Below are positions 10,968 through 23,230 of a stretch of 64,000 nucleotides of DNA, in pieces (position 1 is the stretch's first letter; each line of letters opens with the position of its first letter). A model generated the notes under the pieces. That model worked only from the letters and a program-made list of their open reading frames with translations. It made no database searches and was not told the origin of the DNA. This stretch comes from Paratinospora sagittata (Eukaryota > Streptophyta > Magnoliopsida > Ranunculales > Menispermaceae): contig CM069603.1 in assembly GCA_035771175.1 (NCBI GenBank), positions 14,236,286-14,300,285 on the forward strand, written 5' to 3'. A program made the translations under genes and the position numbers.

Positions 10968-11851
10968 TGATCGCCACCATAATTAAACTGATCTAACAGG
11001 ACCTAGGGAGAGTACATACACAAAAGTCCCTACATAGATCGGGTTTGTTCATAACCCTTGGAATAAATCCATTCTGACCCATCTTAATTCCCTGGAAAGA
11101 TTGGCAACGGGGTGAGGTCAACAACTCAGTGAGATCAAGCAGGGTAAACAAGACTTACATGCATAATAATAAATACAGAACAACAATCATCAGACTGTTA
11201 TGCCACAATGGTACAATCAAGCAATGATATAAATGAAACATGTTCACACAGCATCACAGTCCAGGCACCATTCACTCGCAACCTGTGATCCGAGGCACCG
11301 ATACAATATCCAGCAACTGAGAGATCTCATGAGTTCCAGTGCTAAACAGTGACAATGTCACGCTGTCGGGGCCAGCGTAACGATATAGCACCCAATAATA
11401 TATCATAATGATGATCCCCATGGTCCAGTGTAACGGCATAGCACCCATGGTTATGAATTTAACATTTTTAATAGACAACCTCATGCATGAAGTAAAGCAT
11501 GGTAACAGATATGATGCATGATGCTATGTAATTCATTATTAAACAAGTAAGAAATGCAAACCTAGCCTTCATTCCCCCACCTTAACACACTTTCAGTGGC
11601 GTAACATTTTCTTCTAACTTCTTGAAGTATGCAGGGATGCAAGATAATGCAAAAAGGTCGAAGGAGAACGAGGAGAGCAAGGGAGGATTGAGGGGGGGCC
11701 CACGGGGACGGTCATTTCCTTGGGACTGTCCCATTATGGGGGTCTATATTTTTTCTTTGAAGGGGGCTTTTACCACTTATTGAAATTACACGTGGCAGGT
11801 TTCCAAGCAGTTGAATTAGTTTTTACAGTAGAAAAAGTGCGGGGTGTTACA
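10968..11851 (-). mobile_element. LTR (or LTR fragment) of another Ty3/gypsy family, minus strand
   Basis: The right edge reads, on the minus strand, TGTAACACCCCGCAC, a typical plant gypsy LTR start. The left edge near 10968 (tgatcgccaccataat) could be the other terminus, but I see no primer site or matching 5-base target duplication, so that boundary is uncertain. The internal sequence contains the paired phrases cagtgacaatgtcacgctgtcggggccagcgtaacg and ccagtgtaacggcatagcaccc, typical of LTR spacer sequence. It abuts the truncated integrase of gypsy C directly at 11852, so a deletion or recombination joined the two. Confidence 0.55.
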
Positions 11852-12907
11852 ATATAATTATGGATTTTGTGATGGGACTTCCTAGATCTCAGCAGAGACA
11901 TGATGTCATTTGGGTCATAGTGGACAAACTGACTACATCTACTCACTTTCTTCCAACGAACACCAGAGATTTTGTACCCAAACTGAGTCGGTTGTATGTG
12001 CGTGAGATTGTTCAATTACATGGAGTACTAGTATTGATAGTATTAAATAGGGATCTGAGGTTTACCTCGAGATTTTGGCAGTGCAGAGGCAGCTCGATAC
12101 TCGGCTGAATCTCAGTACAACTTTTCATCCTCAATCTGATGGTCAGACAGAGAGACTGATTCAGATATTAGAGGATATGCTCAGATCCTGTATTTTAGAG
12201 TTTGGTGGGCATTGGGAAGAGTATATTCATCTGTGTGAGTTTGAATATAATAATAGTTATCAGTTCAGTATTTGTATGGCTCCATTTGAGGCGTTATATG
12301 GGAGGCCATGCAAGTCTCCAATTTGTTGGACTGAGGTGGGGGATCCCGCTTTGATGGGTACTATTTTTGTGCAAGAACACACAAAGAAAATAAAGCAGAT
12401 TAGACAAAAACATAAAAGCAGCCCAAGATAGACAGAAACGTTATGTGGATATCAGAAAGAGAACCCTAGAGTTTGATGAGGGAGACCATGTACTATTGAA
12501 GGTCTCACCTTCAATTTGGGCTAAAAGGGAAATTAGCTCCTAGATTCATTGGACCTTTTTAGATCCTTGAGAAGATTGGTCCAGTTGCTTACAGGTTAGC
12601 CTTACCACATCAGCTGGCAGTAGTGCATAATGTATTCCATGTTTCAATGTTGAGGAAGTATCACTCAGATCCTACTCAGCAGCATTATCCATATCCTACC
12701 CATGTGTTGGATTGGAGACATCTACATTTGAGGCAGGATGGAATATATGATGAGATGTCAGTGGTGATTCTTGACAGGAAAGTGCAAAAACTTAGGAATA
12801 AAGAAATTCCTATGGTCAAGGTCAAGTGGTGGTTTCTTGGTCAGGAACAATATACCCGGGAGCGTGAAGATTACATGAAGGAGCATTTCTCAGAATTTAT
12901 GAAATGA
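11852..12907 (+). pseudogene. Gypsy C integrase C-terminal half with chromodomain-like tail
   Basis: The reading begins abruptly inside the integrase core (MDFVMGLPRSQQRHDVIWVIVDKL), continues through the second catalytic region (LNRDLRFTSRFWQ) and, after a frame change near 12100, through FHPQSDGQTERLIQ with the catalytic Glu, and LCEFEYNNS. Stops at about 12430-12620 break it. The last open part (12623-12907) has the AVVHNVFHVSMLRKYHSDP motif and a tail (RKVQKLRNKEIPMVKVKWW...) like the chromodomain-type C-terminus of Tekay chromoviruses. All upstream gag-pol is absent. A polypurine stretch and an LTR start follow at 12965. Confidence 0.85.
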
Positions 12908-12964
12908 GGTATGCTTCCTAACTTTTAAATTTCGAGGATGAAATTTATTTTAAGTTGGGGAGGT

Positions 12965-14550
12965 TGTAACGACCCTCATTTTCATAAAATGGGACCCCAA
13001 GAATTTTTAGATGTTGTGTGGTATGTTTCTTGTGATGTAAATTGCTTATGAGTGTATGTATGTTATGAATCTTAGATAATATTATTCCTAACATTATTAT
13101 CTAATAATATTATTATGTGTGGTATGTATGGATATTAGATCATAGTAGTTGATTACATGTAGTGCATGAAATGAGATGAGTATTAAATAAACAAAAAAAA
13201 GGAAGTTGGTTAACTTAGTGAGGTTGGGAGTATGGGATCATAAGATAAAGATGAAAGTTATTAAGTTGCTCTTCATCTTGTCCGGCAGAAGAAAAAAAAA
13301 CGTTGGAGAAGAAGTTGTACAGAGAAGGAGAAAGGAAAGGGCAAAAAGAAAAGTAGAGAGTTTTGCAGCCGGATTCGACACGCCAGTAAGCCATTTTCCC
13401 TTCTTTTCATTGGAAAAGTGATATTTAAGCTACATGTGACGTTCCTAGCTATTTAGTTTTTGGTATAGGAGGTGTTTTGCAGTGTTTCCAAAATGGGGTT
13501 TTGACCCACCTTGAATGGAAACACGTAGAAATTATATGTTATCACCCTTATAGCCGTGTATATTGCGAAAATGTAGTTTGTTTGTGTTTGTGTGTAATAT
13601 TGGCACCGGTACAACTGCCAGAAGCCAAAATTGACTTTGGGGGCCTTTGGAACCTAGTTAAACCCCAATGAAAATATGGTTTGAAACCATAGAATTGTAG
13701 AGCGTTGAATTTAGGACATTTCGATACCAAATGTCCGGAATTGGGTAGATATTGTAAACTTGGATATTAGTGGAAACGTGGTTGCAATGTTTGTTTCTAC
13801 TATCCATTGCCTTCAGAATAATCATGAGGGCCGTGTAAAATATTTGGGACGCCCCCGGGTGATTTTTAAACTAAAATAGATTTATTAAAATTAGTGGGAT
13901 GCATTGGAAAGTTAGAAATTGATATAATGGAAGGAATACCCATTAATATACTTAATTAATATGAATGGGTATTAATATGAATTATATGATATGTGCAGGT
14001 TCTATTAGAGGTGGTGGAGTAAGTTGATAGTGTGGGAATTATATTCTGGCATTGGTGTGAGTAGAATTTCATTTATATCATCATAATATTTATATGTGAA
14101 TACTTGTACATGTGCATGTTTGATTGTGGCATGAAGAAAAGGCGGAGATTTTCTATATAGACTAATAAATCTATTGGAGCTAGACCTTTGGATATAATCG
14201 AATAGGTTGAGTGTACTCCCTACAAGAATAATCAAGTCTAGTGGTCCTGTTTAGATTTAAAGGTTTATGTAGGAATCTATTCAATTGGAAAGTGTGACGT
14301 GTTCTAGTGTGGTTTGCGAGGAAAGCTAATTTTGTTCTAGAGTACGATTTACATTTCGTCTTTAGAACACTAGTTGGTAAGTACTGAATAGTACAAAGAA
14401 CTAGTCCATTAGTACATCTGGCTGACTTATTCAAGTAAGGTTGGAATGTGACTTTAAGCTATAACTCTAGTACCTATTGAAAATATGTATTTATATCTTT
14501 CTTGGAAAAGGTTTTCACATACTTGAATAAGGATGAAATATGTGTGTTGT
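12965..14550 (+). mobile_element. 3' LTR of gypsy C, part 1 (split by Athila insertion)
   Basis: It begins TGTAACGACCCTC directly after the purine-rich aagttggggaggt and 57 bases after the integrase stop, as expected for a 3' LTR. It is cut at 14550 by the Athila element, and the rest lies at 27808-28422. Together the two parts give about 2.2 kb. Open frames in this stretch have no recognisable domain. Confidence 0.8.
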
Positions 14551-16060
14551 TGATAAGTTGAGTTTTAATAGTTAGTTTGCATCTTAATTTGATAGATTTT
14601 TGTGTTCATTCGATTAGTTTTTAGGTGTTTTTGCTTGAATAATATACATAGTTGTTTTAGATGCATTTAGGCTTTATCTTAGGTATTGATAGGTTTTTAT
14701 CATGAATAAAAGACTTATTGATACATGTTAATATCATAAAAGTCATATGTTTCGAGTATATTTCATTGTAGTTTATTTTTTGATTAATTGCTTGGAATTT
14801 ACACTTGTTTTTTATTTGTTTTGTAGGTAAATAAGGAGTCCAAAGTGGGTTGAATCAAGGCTAAATTGATGTTCAAAAGAAGTTAAAAACATGTGCAAAG
14901 CATGTACAAGAAGTGTGCAAGAAGTGGAAGAAAATTGGTTAAGTCCATAATAAGGAAGTCGATGCGGAGTAGAAAAAATGGCTAAGTCCACAACTAAACA
15001 CACAAACGAGTCTCTGGGCATCGTGGCGCCCATCTCGGTGCCCAGGAACCCTTAACGCAGCACAGCGGCCCCACTCGCGACGCTGGAAAGTTATAATTGG
15101 GGTGCCGCGACACCAGTAATTTTAGTTGCTTTTTAGAAACACTTCCGAATTTAGCAAGTTTTCTAATAGTTATTGGACGACTTAGGGGGGCGGATGATAT
15201 ATCGATTTTTAGGGTTTTTCGAGAGGGAGAAGAGGAGGCAAGAAGAAAAGAAGAAAAAGAACAGGAGATTTGAAGAAACGAAGAGAAGAAAGGAGATTGA
15301 CCACCATTGAAGTGGGTTTCTAACTAAGTTTTCTTCTCTTTGTGCTTGTAATGTTATATTCCATAGTTTTATATCCTTTTATTCGTGTATCCATGATTAT
15401 GAATATGAGCTAAACTTCTAATCTAGAGGTTTAATTGTTCTATGTTAGATCTTATGGTTTGAATAATATATATTTGTTCTTTATTGATTTGGGGGTTTAT
15501 TTGCAATTTTCAATCCTAATGCTTACGAATTGTTGACCACATTTTGTATGATCATAGATTTGGTAATTGTATCGTGTTGGGAAACCTACAATTCCTTTGG
15601 AAATCACTTTAAAATGGATTCAAAATCTTAAAGCATGTTTAATACATTGGTTTATCACTTGGGAAAGGGGATTAATGTGTTAAGCATAGGTAATTGAACT
15701 ATCACTTGGAAGAGGGGTTTAATTGATTTATTATCCAAGATTTATAATTCCATGATTCAACGATTTGCATGATCTTTTGAAAACCATAAGTGACAACATA
15801 GTAAAATTAATCCTCTAGAGTTTCTAATCATTGTTTTTCCCCCAATTCAGTTTAATTTGCATTGATTTACTTTAATTTTGTTTGTTTTAATTCAAGCACA
15901 TTAAATCATCCTTTTTATCACCTAAATAAAATTAATCTCATAGTAGTATTGGGCATTTATTTCAGTAAAATTACTTTTTCCTGTGGTTACGATACCCGAC
16001 TCGCCTTGGTTTTTCAACTTGATAAATTTGTTCACTTGCGAATTTAAATTTTCTCTATCA
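14551..16060 (+). repeat. Athila 5' LTR
   Basis: 1510 bp with TG...CA ends. Compared by eye with the 3' LTR, the first 250-300 bases show about nine substitutions. A 57-base segment present in the 3' LTR (27257-27313) is missing at 15566, where a short ggta repeat flanks the gap. Confidence 0.93.
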
Positions 16061-16061
16061 A

Positions 16062-16082
16062 GTTTGTGCGCCATTGTCGGGG
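16062..16082 (+). other. Athila primer-binding site
   Basis: gtttgtgcgccattgtcggg follows the LTR end by about one base. It resembles the TGGCGCCGTTGCCGGGGA primer site (Asp-tRNA type) commonly seen in Athila/Tat elements, with a few mutations. Confidence 0.75.
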
Positions 16083-16213
16083 AAGAGTGTCAATTTTACT
16101 GTTATTAATACCATTGCAAATTGATTTTAATCTTAATTTAGGTATTTTTGTTTGTTTTTTTTATTTTTCTGAGTTTGTTGTTCTTTTTTTTTCGTGTTAG
16201 GTGTCACTGGTTC

Positions 16214-17746
16214 ATGCGACGAGTGAGAAGTGCAGAAATCACACCTCTTGATCCTGAGATTGAGAGAACCCTTGGTAGACTGAGAAGAAATATAAGAGTA
16301 GTAGCACAAGAAGAAACCATGGCTGAAGGGAACGACCAATTACCTTTGAGGGATTACGTCAAGCCAGTGGTGAACAATAACTATAATGGGATTCCAAGGC
16401 TGCCAATCAGCGCTAACAACTTTGAGTTGAAGCCTTTTTTTTATCACAATGGTACAACAACACCAGTTTTCTGGAGTACCTCAAGAAGATCCAACGGTCC
16501 ACATCAACACCTTCTTAAGATGTGTGACACAGTTAAGATCAACGGAGTCCCAGAAGAGCAAATAAGACTGAGATTGTTCCCCTTTTCACTAAGGGACAAG
16601 GCAAGATCATGGCTCCAATCTCTACTACCAGGGAGCATAAATACATGGGAAGAGATGCTTCAAAAGTTTCTTCAGAAATTCTTCACACTTGCAAGGATTT
16701 CACAATTGAGAGCTAAAGATCAGTCAGTTCAGACAACTGGAGTTTGTATCTTTATTTGAGGCGTGGGAGAGATTTAAAGACCTCTTGAGAAGATGTCCTC
16801 AACATAGATACCAAAAGTGGTTGCAGATTCAGATGTTCTACAATGTCATGACCTTATCCACAAGGTCATTGGTTGATGCTGCATCAGGAGGTACACTATT
16901 GGGGAAGACAGCAAATGAAGCATTGATGTTGATTGAAGAGATTGCCTCCAATACATATGAGCATTCAAGTGAGAGGGCACCAATCAAGAAAATAGTTGGT
17001 TTACATGAGGTTGATCAAATGATCTCTCTGTCTGCACTGGCTAGTATGCTGCATCACATGGCAGTTTTATCTGACAAGGTTTCCACTCTACAAGGAAGTC
17101 TTTCATCTTCCATAGCATCCATTGCAGCTGCAAGTTCAGTTCCTCAAAGTTTTGGTGGTCAAGAAGAGCAAGTACAGTTTGTGAACAACAAATTGTACAA
17201 TTATAGAGGGAACCAATTTGGCAATCAAGTGCCAAATCAGTATCATCCAGGAGTTAAGAGTCATGAAATTTTTTCCTACTCCAATAATAGAAATGTGTTG
17301 CAACCACCACCGGGGTTTAACTCACAAGGCAAGTTCAAGAGAAGAAATCAAGTCTTGAAGAAGCAATGACTACTTTTCTGAATGATTCAAACAAGAGGTT
17401 CACCAAGAATGAAACAAAGTTGGATGAATTGGATGCTCACATGGCCAATCAAATGAGTACCATGAGTCAAATGATAACTCAAGTGAGCAACTTGGGTGCC
17501 TCTGTTAAGAATTTGGAGACTCAAGTTGGGCAAGTGGCTGCACAAATGAGTGCACAACAGAGCAACAACACTTTTCCAAGCAATACAGAGATTAATCCAA
17601 GAGAGCAATGCAAAGCCATAACTTTGAGAAGTGGTAGAGAGGTTGAACATTCCAATCCAACGAGTATAGCTACAACCACTCCTACTTCTACACAAGTTGC
17701 TGAGGAAGAGTCCTTATTTGAGAAGAAAGACCAAGCATCCAAATAA
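16214..17746 (+). pseudogene. Athila gag
   Basis: The ATG at 16214 opens a gag that starts with an Arg-rich stretch and reaches the conserved RLRLFPFSLRDKARSWLQSL block near residue 120. A stop at 16757 and frame changes at about 16780 and 17366 split it into three pieces. The last piece (17366-17746) has a heptad-rich helix and the Athila signature REQCKAITLRSGRE near residue 75. Gag would assemble the particle. I chose the ATG at 16214 because the upstream extension (from 16148) is a Phe-rich low-complexity run. Confidence 0.85.
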
Positions 17747-17959
17747 AATGAAGATGAGGAGAAAAAGAAAGCAAAAGGCAAGGCACCTATGAAAGAAGAC
17801 TTTGTTCTAGGGAGGATCACTTTTTCTAATAACCCTCCTATCTTGAAAACTTTTATTTCATTTCCTTAAAAATTTTAGAAAAAGAAATTAGATGAGCAAT
17901 TTACAAAATTTTTAAATATTTTCAAAAGAATTCACATCAATATTCCTTTTGCAGATGCC

Positions 17960-18541
17960 TTGGAGCAGATGCCCAACTATGCCAAATTTATGAAGGATGT
18001 GATGAGCAAGAAGAGGAAGTTGGTAGAGTTTGAAACTTTTAAGTTGGGAGAAGAATGTAGTGCGATCCTCCAAAAGAAGCTACCTCAGAAATTAAAAGAT
18101 CCAGAGAGTTTTACTGTTCCATGCATTATTGGTAGTTCTTCTTTTGATAAAGTATTGTGTGATCTAGGTGCCAGTATTAACCTTATGCCCTTGTCTGTTT
18201 TCAGGAAACTCAATATTGAGGAGGTGAAGCCCACAACTATATCACTCCAACTAGCTGACAGATTCATGACATATCCTTGGGGAATGATAGAAAATGTTCT
18301 TGTGAAGGTTGATAAGTTTATCTTCCTAGTGGATTTTGTGGTTCTTGACATGGAGGAAGATGATGAGATTCCTCTCATTTTGGGGAGGCCATTCTTTGCA
18401 ACCGGAAGAGCCCTTATTGATGTTCAGAAGGGAGAACTCACACTCAGAGTGAATGATGAAAAGGTGATGTTCAACCTCTACAAGTCATTCAAGTTTTCGG
18501 ATGAGAAGGACAGTTGTAATAGAGTGGACATTATTGCGTGA
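17960..18541 (+). pseudogene. Athila aspartic protease region
   Basis: An open segment of 193 codons. The active-site motif is CDLGASINLMPLSVF at about residues 66-80, where most retroviral proteases have Asp-Ser/Thr-Gly. The Leu variant is usual for Athila. A second conserved block, PLILGRPFFATGRALIDV, follows at about residue 145 and corresponds to the ILG(R)PF motif of Ty3 proteases. It would cleave the polyprotein. It is separated from gag and RT by stops. Confidence 0.88.
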
Positions 18542-18825
18542 TGCATTCAAAAGGTTAAAAAAGAGACATCACCTGTGGATCCCTTGGAGAGATGTCTGGT
18601 GTACTCATTAACAGATAGGATAGAGGATGGTTTTGGATACACCACCAGTTCAATTTTCTTAAGCTACGGTTGAATATATCAGTGTTGCATCTTCTATTGA
18701 GTCAAGTGTCCCCAAGCCAGAGTTGAAGCCTCTTCCAGACCATCTCAGATATGCCTTTTTGGGCAAGGATGAGACATTTCCAGTGATTATTTCATCCACC
18801 TTGTCTACTGTTCAAGAAGAAAAAG

Positions 18826-19689
18826 TTGTTGAGAATCCTAAGGAAGCACAAATCAGCTATTGGATGGACAATTGCAGACATAAAGGGGATCAATCCATCT
18901 ATTTGCATGCACAAGATACTCATGGAGGACGCATACATGGCCACAGTGGAACATCAAAGGAGGTTGAATCCTGCAATGAAAGAAGTAGTAAAAGCTGAGG
19001 TACTGAAATGGCTCAAGGCAGGCATCATTTATGTCGTATCTGATTCAGCATGGGTAAGCCCTATTCATGTTGTCCCTAAGAAAGGAGGAATTACAATGAT
19101 AAAGAATGAAAAAGATGAAATGATCTCTTCATGTACTGTTACTGGTTGGAGTGTGTGCATTGACTACAGAAAACTGAATAAGGCCACCATAAAAGATCAT
19201 TTTCCATTGCCATTCATTGATCAGATGCTGGACTATTCGGCAGGATTTGAGTACTACTGTTTCCTAGATGGATATTCTGGATATAATCAGATTTTCATTG
19301 CTCCAGAGGACCAGGAGAAGACTACATTCACATGCCCTTATGACACTTTTGCCTTTAGGAGGATGCCCTTTGGGTTATGTAATGCTCCAGCCACTTTTCA
19401 GAGGTGCATGATGGCCATATTTCCTGATTTGATAGAGGATGTGATGGAAGTCTTCATGGATGACTTTTCTGTTTTTGAGTCTTCTTTTGATCATTTTTTG
19501 AGGAACCTTTCACTTGTGTTACAAAGATGTGAGGAGAAAAACCTTGTGTTGATTGGGAGAAATGCCACTTTATGGTACAAAAAAGATTTGTTTTCGACCA
19601 TAGAGTTTCTTCCAAAGGGTTGGAAGTGGACAGAGCGAAGATTGTGGCAATTGAGAAACTCATCCATCCTATTAATGTCAAGGGTATAA
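18826..19689 (+). pseudogene. Athila reverse transcriptase
   Basis: The open frame carries the RT lead-in (LNPAMKEVVKAEVLKWLKAGIIY), VCIDYRKLNKATIKDHFPLPF, the FMDDFSVF catalytic box (the Met-Asp-Asp equivalent of YVDD) near residue 210, and the primer-grip region. Near 19580-19610 the true reading moves to another frame (the RNase H frame beginning about 19572), so one frameshift breaks the protein. The catalytic Asp residues themselves look intact. Confidence 0.9.
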
Positions 19690-20414
19690 GAAGTTTTTTT
19701 GGACATGCTGGGTTTTATAAACGATTTATCAAGGACTTCTCCAAGATTACTAAGCCTCTCCGTAATCTTTTGGAGAAGGATGTGCCATTTATGTTTGATA
19801 AAACATGTGTACAAGATTTTGATCACTTGAAGAAAGCTCTTATTTTAGCTCCCATCATGATAGTGCCAAACTGGACAAAGCCATTTGAGTTAATGTGTGA
19901 TGCCAGTGATTATGCAATTGGAGCTGTGTTGGGTCAGAGGCGAGATAAAATCTTCAAAGCCATATACTATGCCAGTAGAACGTTGGATGAGGCTCAAAGA
20001 AATTACACCACCACAGAAAAGGAATTATTGGCAGTGGTATATGCCTGTGATAAGTTCAAGCCTTATCTTGTTGGTTCCAAGGTCATTGTCTACATAGATC
20101 ATGCAACCATTTGTTACCTATTTGCTAAGAAGGATGCCAAGCCTAGATTGATTAGATGGATTCTTCTTCTTCATGAGTTTGATCATGATATCAGGGATAA
20201 GAAGGAAAGTGAAAATGTGGTAGTTGATCACCTCTCAAGGCTACACACACAAGCAAAAGATGATGTGGGGCTTATTAAAGAAGCATTTCCTGATGAACAG
20301 TTGTATGCCCTGAGTGAGAAGCTTCCTTGGTATGCAGATTTGGTCAATTTTGTGGCTAGTGGGCATCTTACCTCCATATATCTCCTCAGCTTAGAAGAAG
20401 AAGTTCCTCCATGA
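19605..20414 (+). pseudogene. Athila RT thumb and RNase H
   Basis: After the frameshift the protein continues with FFGHAGFYKRFIKDFSKI (RT thumb) and RNase H, with LMCDASDYAIGAVLGQ (first catalytic Asp) and TTTEKELLAVVYA (catalytic Glu). It ends with the NVVVDHLSRL block before a stop at 20412. RNase H removes the RNA template during reverse transcription. Confidence 0.9.
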
Positions 20415-20427
20415 TGCTAGATTTTTT

Positions 20428-21612
20428 ATGTGGGATGAGCCATTCTTATACAAGAGGTGCAATGATCAAGTTATCCGAAGATGTGTGCCAGAAAGTGAAG
20501 TTCAAGCAATACTCAGAGATTGTCACTCTTCCTTGTATGGTGGTCATTTTGGTCACCAAAGAACTGCGTACAAAGTCTTGCAAAGTGGATTTTATTGGCC
20601 AAACTTGTTCAAGTACAGTTATGTGTTTGTGAAGTCATGTGATCAGTGCCAAAGACAAGGGAATATTTCAAAACGTGATGAGATGCCCATGAAGACTTTT
20701 GTTAAGGTTCATTTATTTGATGTGTGGGGCATTGATTTCATGGGACCTTTCCTATCCTCTAATGGCAAGTTATATATTTTGTTGGTGGTTGATTATGTGT
20801 CAAAGTGGGTTGAAGTTGTTGCTACTACCACAAATGATGCTCGTGTTGTACTGAAATTTATTCAGAAGAACATTTTCACAAGATTTGGTACTCCAAAAGC
20901 TATCATAAGTGATGAAGGCTCCCATTTTTGCAACAAGCTTTTCAAAGCTCTACATTCTAAGTATGGAGTCAAGCATAAGGTTGCTTTGGCCTATCATCCA
21001 CAGTTTAATGGACAAGTTAAGGTCTCTAATCGGGAAGTGAAAAGAATATTGGAGAAGACTGTGAGTACTAATAGGAAAGATTGGGCATTGAAGCTTGATG
21101 ATGCTCTATGGGCATACCTCACTACATACAAAACATCCATTGGAATGTCTCCATTTAAACTTGTCTATGGCAAGTCTTGTCATTTACCATGTGAGTTGGA
21201 GCATCACGCTTATTGGGCAATAAGAAAGTTGAATTTTGATATGAAGCCTTGTGGAGAGCAGAGATTACATCAACTCAATGAAATGGATGAGTTTAGACAA
21301 GATGCCTTTGAGAATGCTAAGATCTACAAGGAAAGAACCAAGGGTTGGCATGACAAGCATATCTTGATGAAAGAGTTCTTTCTAGGTCAACAAGTTCTCT
21401 TCTACAATCCAAGATTGAGGCATTTTCCCAAAAAGTTGAAGTCTAGGTGGTCCGGGCCATTTATGGTCACAAACGTTTTCCCCTATGGAGCTGTAGAGCT
21501 ACAAAGCCAAGATGGTGGTCGGTTGTTTCAAGTGAATGGGCAAAGGGTGAAGCACTACTATGGAGCATTGGATCCAAGCATGGAGAAGCTACCCCTTCAT
21601 CAACCATTATGA
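20428..21612 (+). pseudogene. Athila integrase with mutated catalytic Glu
   Basis: 394 codons open. It has an HHCC zinc-binding module (CHSSLYGGHFGHQRT...CDQCQRQGNIS), the core with GIDFMGPF (first Asp) and IISDEGSHFCN (second Asp), and LAYHPQFNGQVKVSNREVKR, where the usual Glu of the DDE triad is Lys at residue 198 (bases 21019-21021). The C-terminal GPF domain (RWSGPFMVTNVFPYGAVEL) is present. One frame change at about 20420 separates it from RNase H. Integrase would insert the cDNA. The Glu-to-Lys change predicts loss of catalysis, by analogy with the family. Confidence 0.9.
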
Positions 21613-21911
21613 GCGAGAAAAGAGAAAGTCTAACTAATGACTATAAAGAAGCGTTTGTTGGGAACCAATTTTTGTCTATGTTTCTGTTTTTATTTTTAGT
21701 CATTGTAGTATAAAAATTGAGTTTTTGACTTCCACTAATGGCATTCATTTTTGTCCCTTTCAGGTTTTAATTCAAGTTTGGGGGTCCTTGGCGCTACTAA
21801 AAGAAAGAGAAGCATTTTGGGAGACTTCTACCCTCATGGGTTAGGGAAGTATCGTTACCTTTCTCTTATATTGCTTTCTTTGTGTGCACGTTTTTGCATT
21901 GAGGACAATGT
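21613..21911 (+). other. Athila 3' spacer, left of nested LTR
   Basis: Post-pol spacer containing caagtttgggggtccttgg and gcattgaggacaatgt, phrases typical of the non-coding region of Athila elements. The spacer resumes at 24890 (caacttcaagtttagggg) after the nested LTR. No env-like reading frame is visible. Confidence 0.7.
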
Positions 21912-22544
21912 TGTTAACCTATATGGTTCATCCTTAGCACATCGCTAAAGTATACTTGATGAAGTATATTTTGATGATCATAAACAAAGTATTTTTCAGT
22001 GCTAACGAATGTTTTTCAAGAACTTATCTTTGCACCAAAGGAAAAGCAAAAAGCCAAGGAACGACTCGATCAAGGAACTCAAAGCTTACATCCAACGATC
22101 AAGCTCGTTTCAACTAACAGACTTCAACGATCACATCATGATTTCAAGATCACTTCTCTCGGAAGTTTCGATCAAGCTTCAAGACTACATCTCTCGATCA
22201 AGCTTCAAGTCATTTAACTCTGAATTACTCTTATTGAAGATCTCATAGTGAAGAGTTGGATTTAACGGTTATGTGAAAAGAGAAATTCACAAAGTATTTA
22301 AGGTATATCTTTCTCTAATCGTTATTGCTCAAAATGTTTTTCAAAACCATGCATATATCATTTTCATATGTTTTCTAAATCTACATGTTTTGATGTCTTA
22401 ACTATATTTCAAGAAATTTAATACTATATATTTAATTTGAAATATACCGAGTTTTTATTTGCATTGATCGAATATTTTATCGTGAGTCAAAACTGTTTTC
22501 AAAGTGTCTTTCAAGACACTAATGAAATAGCAGCGCTCTCCTGA

Positions 22545-23230
22545 ACTTATTAAATCAGGACGCTAATAGGTCATTAGGACGCTGATAACGCTCAAGGTTG
22601 AAATGAACTAATTAATCAAGACACTTACTTGTATAGTAGCGGTCTTATATATTAGTCAACCTCTGAAGTTGTCAAGAAGCTGACTCAGCATCAGCTCACT
22701 GAAAGATCTTTTAAAAGTTCTTCAAATAATGTTTCTTTGAGGACGCTGATGGTTATAAGTTAATTAAACTATCAGGATGCTTTCTGGATAGGAGCGCCCT
22801 CACCTTTGGAAATCAACTGAATAACTTTCAGGATGCTGATTGTCCTTCAACGTGTTTTTAAATGTCTTAACTTGTAGGACGCTTACATAGTAGTAGCGCC
22901 CTCATGTTATGTTTTTATCTAGTAGGACGCTCACGTAATGTAGCGCTCTCATGTTTTGTTTTATGTTTTAAAATTAGGATGCTTACTCGGATAGTAGCGC
23001 CCTCATGCACTTAATAGTTTTAAAACATAGCAAGACGCTAACTGTGCATTAGCGCCCTCAAGGTTTAAGGCGTCTAAAGTCATAAGTAAGTTAGGACGCT
23101 TACGAGTTAGTAGCGCCCTTACTTAAGTGTTCAACAGGACGCTTATGTGTAGTAAGCGCCCTCAAGGAACAGAACGACAAAGTTGATATTATGCGTTAGG
23201 ACATTGATTACGGAATCAGGACGCTAATTC
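22545..23230 (+). repeat. Array of short hairpin motifs (ggacgct...agcgccctca)
   Basis: About a dozen units begin aggacgct. From 22876 to 23163, six consecutive units pair the left half with a right half agcgccct, for example cgcttatgtgtagtaagcg and cgctaactgtgcattagcg, whose six-base stems pair perfectly. Spacing between units is irregular (about 40-70 bases). Confidence 0.85.

Noticed and set aside
22545..23230. CRISPR-like array
   Set aside because: Units are degenerate, spacing is irregular, and the sequence lies in an LTR of a plant retrotransposon.
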